A stretch of 64,000 nucleotides of DNA, taken from contig NC_087063.1 of the NCBI RefSeq assembly GCF_963678635.1, forward strand, positions 51,221,220-51,285,219, given 5' to 3'. Under the pieces are notes generated by a model, which had not been told where the DNA came from, did not search any database, and saw only the letters and a list, made by a program, of their open reading frames with translations. Position numbers and translations under genes: made by a program. Positions within the stretch are counted from its first letter, which is position 1. Each line of letters begins with the position of its first letter. Of this stretch, positions 59,662-64,000 are shown one piece after another. Source of the DNA: Symsagittifera roscoffensis. Lineage: Eukaryota; Xenacoelomorpha; Acoela; Convolutidae.

Positions 59662-61662
59662 CTACACATATCTCGACCTACTGGTCTCCGCTGGCCTCTC
59701 CGGTTTCTTCTTCTCCGCCACAACCACCGAGGATATTACCGAACCCTGAGGAGTTGATGACGTTGCCTCCTCGGCATCCATGGGTGCGGCGCCCGGCAAC
59801 TTGGTCCGGCTATTCCTCGAACTGTCTCTAGAATCGGCCATCGCTCCCAAGCAGGGTAGATTTGGGGGTGGTCCGAACGTGACTTGGGCCGTCTCTAGCA
59901 ACTCTGCCTCCAATGCGCTTATGTGCCTTTGGAAGACGTCATTTAACCACTCCATCCCTCTGGGCCTGTCAAAGTGAATCCCATCCGAGGATGCATCGTC
60001 AGGGAAAGCAGATAGCTCCATCTGCTCGGCCACGTCCAACAGTCCAACGGGGAGGACGCTCCTTTGGTGTATCTGCCTGATTATTTCGTTCAGGTTTCGC
60101 ACTTTTGTATTCATCTCCATTGCATGTTGGTCCGCTTTCATGTTGTAAGGAATGGTGCACACCGTAAGAATGGCCGGATCCATTTGAATCCGCAATTCCT
60201 CAAGAATGCAGCTCATCTTGTCATGCAGCCTCGTCACCTTCCTTGCTTCCCCCCTAGACACGTCATTCGCCCCTACCATCAGAGTTACCGTGTATACTCT
60301 TGCCATCCCTAGCATCTCAAGTGTTGCTAACATCTGCGGCGTCGCAGCTCCAGCGAAACTCAAGATCCCCGTTTGCCAATGGGACTGAATCCGGGTCAGC
60401 ACCCGCAACAAGCTGTCCCCTATGATCAGGTGGACCGCCCCCTCAGGCACACGTGGCTGCGTGAGATATTCCACCCAAGCCGCGTCATGGAAGCAATCTC
60501 TCCTGTCTCTCTGCGCCGTGCTCCAGTCCATCCGATTGTGCCTGTGGTATCTGCCATCCGTATTTTTCTTGTAACTTGAGATCACCACACTCCTGACAGG
60601 TTGCTCCCTCCACGTCGAGGGTAGCTCCACTCTTGCTGGACTCTCACGACTCCTTAGCTGTAGCCGCTCGTGCAACTCTTTCAGTCGTGACGAGCTACCA
60701 CTCACCTGACTACTACTCGGGGTTGAACTTGGTGTATATCCAGGCAGCGCGACATCCATCAACGGGCGTATTACTTGTGTCTCTAGACCACGCAGGGAGG
60801 ACGCTGATTCAGTTGGTATCCACACCTTCCACCCTTCATTCATATGTTCTTGAGCCGCGCGATCGAGGTTAAATCGTCCTTTCGATCTAGGAGCTTCATC
60901 CACCTCCATACGTGACTCTGGCCTTGAGCCGGTAACCACCCGCTCTTTGGGCCTAGCCCCTTTCTGCATGTCAAGCTCGCGTTGTCGTTGCTGGATGCTT
61001 TCAAGCTCCGACTTCAGCTGCTCACAATTCGCGGCATTCTCTCGTACTCTTTCTGCCTGTAGATGTTCAGCTCTCAACATATCCAGTTCCCTCCGCGCTT
61101 GGTCCTTTTCGACGACCGCTTGATCCCTCTCAAGTTTCGCCTGATCTCTCTCGATCTTCGCTTGATCCCGGTCGAGGTTCGCCTTGTTCCTCTCCCGCTG
61201 AGTCCTCTAAAGCTCTCTCTTCATGATACTGAGGTCTGGATACGCTTCCCCCGTTTGTTGCGCCCGTGTCATCGATGGTGTCTTACTCGTGCTCTGGTCC
61301 GTGGATCTGACTGATGGTCTGATCGGCAGTGGGAACTCCCCTGCACCATACTCAGTATTGTTACTCAAGCCAGGGTTCCTTGCCAAGTCGAACCCCCTCA
61401 TTGCTCCATCCACGTTCCAGGACAGCCACCTGGTTTGCTCTTGGTTGGATATTCCATCGGTGGCGTAGCCTACCATCAAAACCGCTTCTGTCGCCGACTC
61501 CCGGCACTCGCCCTGTTCCTCCAACTGGAGGATGGCATTCAGCATCACTGCCATTCTCTCATCCACTTGAGTGTAATCCAGGTCTCTCAGGCGTCTGTAC
61601 AACTCATCAAGTGTGGGTTTTTTCAAAGCTGATGGCATGGACTTCCAGAATCGATCTGCCAT
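59662..61662 (-). CDS. N-terminal part of second polyprotein: coiled coil plus SGNH/GDSL hydrolase, element C
   Basis: It starts at ATG 61662. The frame is open for 151 codons, interrupted by one in-frame TAG (61207-61209), then open for a further 514 codons to a TAG at 59662. N-terminal ~150 residues are helical (TEAVLMVGYATDG, FPLPIRPS). Residues ~152-235 are a repetitive coiled coil with DRDQAKIERDQAKLERDQA. Counting from the internal Met at 61080, an SGNH hydrolase follows with all four blocks: HLIIGDSLL (Ser223), SFAGAA (Gly244), LMVGANDVS (Asn272) and DGIHFD (Asp366, His369). Such enzymes hydrolyse ester bonds of lipids or sugars. SGNH domains are known in ORF1 of CR1-like LINEs, but this one is downstream of a gypsy integrase. 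The single TAG may be a mutation or readthrough. Confidence 0.75.
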
Positions 61663-62146
61663 TTCTGTAACTTCCAGGTGATCTTGAGTATTAGCAACTT
61701 GAGTTTTACCTGAGCAACTTGAGTTTTACCTGAGCAACTTGAGTTTTACCTGAGCAACTTGAGTTTTATTTCTTGAAGCGTCGTTCAATTTGCGTTTCCG
61801 TTTAAGGACTTCCTTTCTTCAATTGAATACAGTTGGGTAGTCAATTTGACTTTACCAAATCAATCTGAAAATAACACCCGATTTTTAGACTAACAGGCTG
61901 TGTTCCTAACCTAAAAACCCCCACTCACTACTATAGTTAAAACCCTTTCCTTTTCGTCCTAATAAAATAGTTCAATTGGAAATTTTCTAAAAACATGCAG
62001 ATTCATTTTATGTTTTAGCACCATCAATCATTTAAATTTTTAATTGTCATGCCAATCACCTCTAAGATTCTTTACCTGTTTTGTACCCCCACACCTAACT
62101 CGAGATTCTCCCCTCATGCCCAACTCGAGACCCCCGTGTACCCGAC
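61663..62146 (-). other. Spacer between Pol-macro and second polyprotein, element C
   Basis: This ~0.5 kb holds no gene. It contains four 20-bp tandem repeats (61693-61772) close to the downstream ATG and several CAACTCGAGA-like words near 62095-62130. It presumably carries the signal for expressing the second polyprotein, such as a splice acceptor, internal promoter or reinitiation site. Confidence 0.45.
61693..61772 (-). repeat. Four 20-bp tandem repeats upstream of the second polyprotein ATG
   Basis: Three perfect copies and one diverged copy of AGCAACTTGAGTTTTACCTG (plus strand). On the coding strand each perfect unit reads CAGGTAAAACTCAAGTTGCT, and CAG/GTAAAA resembles a 5' splice site. 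The array starts about 30 bp upstream of ATG 61662. Confidence 0.8.
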
Positions 62147-62800
62147 TCAGGCGATGCTCAAGTAGTATTTCTTATGAAGATGCACCATTATCTCAGTTTC
62201 TGCGAAGACCACGTGTAGGATAGCGTACAATTTCCTTGGGCTCAATTTGCCCCTGTTTGGGTCATACAACGGCATTGAGACCTCCGTTATCCCTCTTTCA
62301 ATCATGAAGTCTCGTAGTCTTGTTAGTGCCAACATCACGTGTTCGGGATCGATCGTGTTCCTGTCATTGACCCTCGTCACTAGGAAGCACAGGTATTTGC
62401 CCGGGACTTGTGCTACTGATGGTGGAAGCGCGGCCATTCCTCCCAGTCCCATTCTCTGTCCAAACAGAAACTCCACGTTCTGGTACTCTCTCTTGAAGTC
62501 AGCCTCCAGTCTTGATTTGAAACTCATGTGCGCCGTGATACAGATTGCGCTAGTCCTGTCTGACAGAATGAAGTCACTATCCGACATCAGGATATTTTCT
62601 GAGTATTCGTTTGGTATTTCAAACTTCGTTTTGAAATTCCGTCCTATGGTAGGCTCGGCCTCATCCCCTTCCAGTTCCAGTCCGCACGTTTCTCTCACTT
62701 CTCTGAGTTTCTTTATCATTAAATTTTCGGTGTGGGTAAGTCCTACCCCCACTCCCCGGACAAAAATATTTATCGACGTCCCCGTCGATGATGCAGGGTC
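62147..62800 (-). CDS. Macro-like (TARG1/OARD1-type) domain at the end of Pol, element C
   Basis: The frame from about 62795 (STGTSINIFVRGVGVG) to the stop at 62147 is open; there is no ATG of its own, so it is the C-terminal part of Pol. Features in order, counted from 62752: SDRTSAICITAHMS (res 64-77), EADFKREYQNVEFL (83-96), GLGGMAALP (102-110), GKYLCFLVTR (118-127), LALTRLRDFMIERG (141-154), EVSMPLYDPNRGKLSP (157-172), IMVHLHKKYYL (188-198). This strand/helix order and the GKY-hhFLVT, LxxLR and hSMP motifs match ADP-ribose-binding macro domains of the TARG1/OARD1 type. The usual GxGxD loop is replaced by YDPNRGKL and the binding-site GIA by RLEA, so ADP-ribosyl hydrolysis is doubtful. It occupies the position where chromoviruses have a chromodomain. 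Confidence 0.6.
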   Translation of the reverse strand, partial: DPASSTGTSINIFVRGVGVGLTHTENLMIKKLREVRETCGLELEGDEAEPTIGRNFKTKFEIPNEYSENILMSDSDFILSDRTSAICITAHMSFKSRLEADFKREYQNVEFLFGQRMGLGGMAALPPSVAQVPGKYLCFLVTRVNDRNTIDPEHVMLALTRLRDFMIERGITEVSMPLYDPNRGKLSPRKLYAILHVVFAETEIMVHLHKKYYLSIA

Positions 62801-62804
62801 TGAA

Positions 62805-63506
62805 TTATCTGGCGGAATTGTCGAGCGGGCTGTCTGTTGCCTTCCAGCCGAAAAGTGGATTCTCCAATTTCATGTACTTCCCCGCTGATATGTCAATTTG
62901 CTGTATGCTCTGTCCTTCCTCGCTTCCGTTCTTGACATCGCGCATCAATTCTAATATCCTCAGGTTCGTATTCTCCCTCCTCTCTATCTCGCTCTGTTCT
63001 AAATCCGTCTCCCGCTCCGGTGTCGAGTAGTCTTCCTGTGGGTAGTTTTCATTATCATTGATGATTTGCCATTCACCATCTGCCTCCAGCTCGCCCACAC
63101 TTATTAGTTTTTTGCCTAGGTCATCGGGCTGTATCTTGTCGATCAGGAAATCGTCCCCATACCTGTTATACCTCATGCCTGTGCGTTTGCGATTGCCACT
63201 CCTTGTCCCCGCTGGTATTGACAAGTCTGGTTCTGTCCACTTCGGCACCTCACCTTGCTCCGGATCGTTCCAGTCTTCTTCCACAAAAGATTCCGCTTCA
63301 GATTCCGCTTCTATTTTTTCGTTGTCATCCAAACTCAAGTTCTCATTGCCATCATTCTTGTCTCTGGTGCCTTTTTCGTTCACTTCACATGCTGGCTCTA
63401 CCACCAGATACTCAAGACCCTCCATGTCCTTCGGTATGCACCAATCCTCTGGGGACGGGACGTGAGGCTTCAGGTTCTCATAATGTGCTGCTCGCCCAGT
63501 ACTCAA
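62805..63506 (-). CDS. Acidic Pol linker between integrase and macro domain, element C
   Basis: The frame of 233 codons starts LSTGRAAHYENLKP in the phase after integrase. It has EDWCIPKDMEGLEYLVVEP and CEVNEKGTRDKND, then a long acidic stretch (DDNEKIEAESEAESFVEED), a basic patch (SGNRKRTGMRYNRYGDDF) and more acidic sequence to the stop at 62805. A one- or two-base frame change at each end separates it from integrase (near 63520) and from the macro frame (near 62805). In element B the downstream join is in frame except for one lost base, so the ancestor was probably one polyprotein. No catalytic motif is seen. Confidence 0.55.
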   Translation of the reverse strand: MSTGRAAHYENLKPHVPSPEDWCIPKDMEGLEYLVVEPACEVNEKGTRDKNDGNENLSLDDNEKIEAESEAESFVEEDWNDPEQGEVPKWTEPDLSIPAGTRSGNRKRTGMRYNRYGDDFLIDKIQPDDLGKKLISVGELEADGEWQIINDNENYPQEDYSTPERETDLEQSEIERRENTNLRILELMRDVKNGSEEGQSIQQIDISAGKYMKLENPLFGWKATDSPLDNSAR

Positions 63507-64000
63507 GCGATATAACCGTCCTTGTTGATGTACTTATCATGAATGGTCCTCTCCATTTCTTGAGTAGTTTCTTCGTCCCTTTTGGCGGTATAACATTCTG
63601 GAAAACCCACACGTACTGGCCCACTTCATATGGCTTTGCCTGTAATATCCTTTCATCATATTTCTTGTGCTGTCTCATTTGTGCTTGCGCAGTGTTCCTC
63701 CTGCATAGCTCGTTTTTTTCCTGCTGTCTCCTGATCGCTTCTTTCACGTAAGCTTGAGGCGACGTCCTCTTCCCTTCATATTCCGGGTAAAAGAATGTCA
63801 GGGGCATCGCTCTCTCTTTGCCTGTCAGCATCATGAAAGGACTGATGCCCGTTGTTGAGTGTTGAATGCTGTTGTATGCCCCTACGACTTGCGGCAGATA
63901 TTTATCCCAGTCCGCCATGTAGCTTGAGCAGTATACCCTCAGCATGTTCACCAACGTTCTATTCTGTCTCTCTACCAGCCCGTTGGTCTGAGGATGGTAA
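63478..64000 (-). CDS. Integrase C-terminal half, element C (cut by window edge)
   Basis: The frame is open from the window edge. YHPQTNGLVERQN carries the catalytic Glu of the DDE triad. It continues TLVNMLRVYCSSYMADWDKY, LPQVVGAYNSIQHSTTG and PFMMLTGKERAMPLTFF, then YVWVFQNVIPPKGTKKL and KKWRGPFMIS (GPY/F module). The usual integrase function is insertion of element cDNA. Similarity to 37440-37932 is about three identical residues in four by eye. After MIS the frame is lost (near 63525) and ends at 63478. The two catalytic Asp residues would lie beyond the window. Confidence 0.85.
   Translation of the reverse strand, partial: YHPQTNGLVERQNRTLVNMLRVYCSSYMADWDKYLPQVVGAYNSIQHSTTGISPFMMLTGKERAMPLTFFYPEYEGKRTSPQAYVKEAIRRQQEKNELCRRNTAQAQMRQHKKYDERILQAKPYEVGQYVWVFQNVIPPKGTKKLLKKWRGPFMISTSTRTVISLEYWASSTL

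Noticed and set aside
53386-61662. The second polyprotein as an ordinary host gene next to a retroelement
   Set aside because: The same order downstream of integrase and macro domain occurs twice, in opposite orientations, in diverged elements, and no introns are needed. A host gene would not be expected to keep this linkage. It remains testable in other copies.

Overview
The window looks like intergenic and repeat-rich DNA from an invertebrate animal nuclear genome. It is AT-rich overall and has no bacterial gene layout. It holds one intron-containing gene of an animal extracellular family (NIDO domain), several Ty3/gypsy retroelements, a LINE, a small hAT-like element, inverted-repeat (fold-back) elements, a 215-bp satellite array that ends in a 200-N assembly gap, and long tetranucleotide-derived tracts. 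I cannot name the species.

Layout, left half. 1-7.4 kb: a decayed minus-strand Ty3/gypsy element (element A) with candidate LTRs and a TGGCGCAGT primer-binding site, next to the 3' part of a second copy. 7.6-11.5 kb: a small fold-back element, a diverged 0.5-kb direct repeat pair, a decayed ~100-bp tandem array and, inside it, a 202-bp element with an 8-bp target duplication. 12.5-14.2 kb: a secreted NIDO-domain gene on the minus strand with a predicted intron. 16.6-20 kb: CTTA-like sequence followed by TGGA-like sequence. 21.6-25.7 kb: the 215-bp satellite. 25.9-26.6 kb: a gag fragment.

Right half. 28.2-31.4 kb: a ~3.2-kb fold-back element with ~1-kb imperfect arms. A second partial copy at 48.6-51.3 kb is split by a 1.85-kb LINE. 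32.7-33.0 kb: a 25-bp minisatellite. 33.8-47.9 kb: plus-strand Ty3/gypsy element B. 51.9 kb to the right edge: a related minus-strand element C. B and C face each other tail to tail.

The most interesting system is shared by B and C. Downstream of the integrase, and joined to it by an acidic linker, both encode a domain that reads like a TARG1/OARD1-type macro domain. After a ~0.4-0.5-kb gap comes a second very long coding region, about 8.1-8.3 kb or ~2,700 codons, collinear between the two elements. It starts with a helical and coiled-coil part. In element C it carries a complete-looking SGNH/GDSL hydrolase (GDS, G, GxND and DxxH blocks), which element B lacks. It continues with a second conserved block around FAG(F/M)NDHLH and several unrecognised conserved regions. 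The integrase parts of B and C are very similar and the second polyprotein much less so, as expected for a fast-evolving accessory or structural protein. Both copies are broken by frameshifts and stops, so these are relics of a large retroelement lineage.
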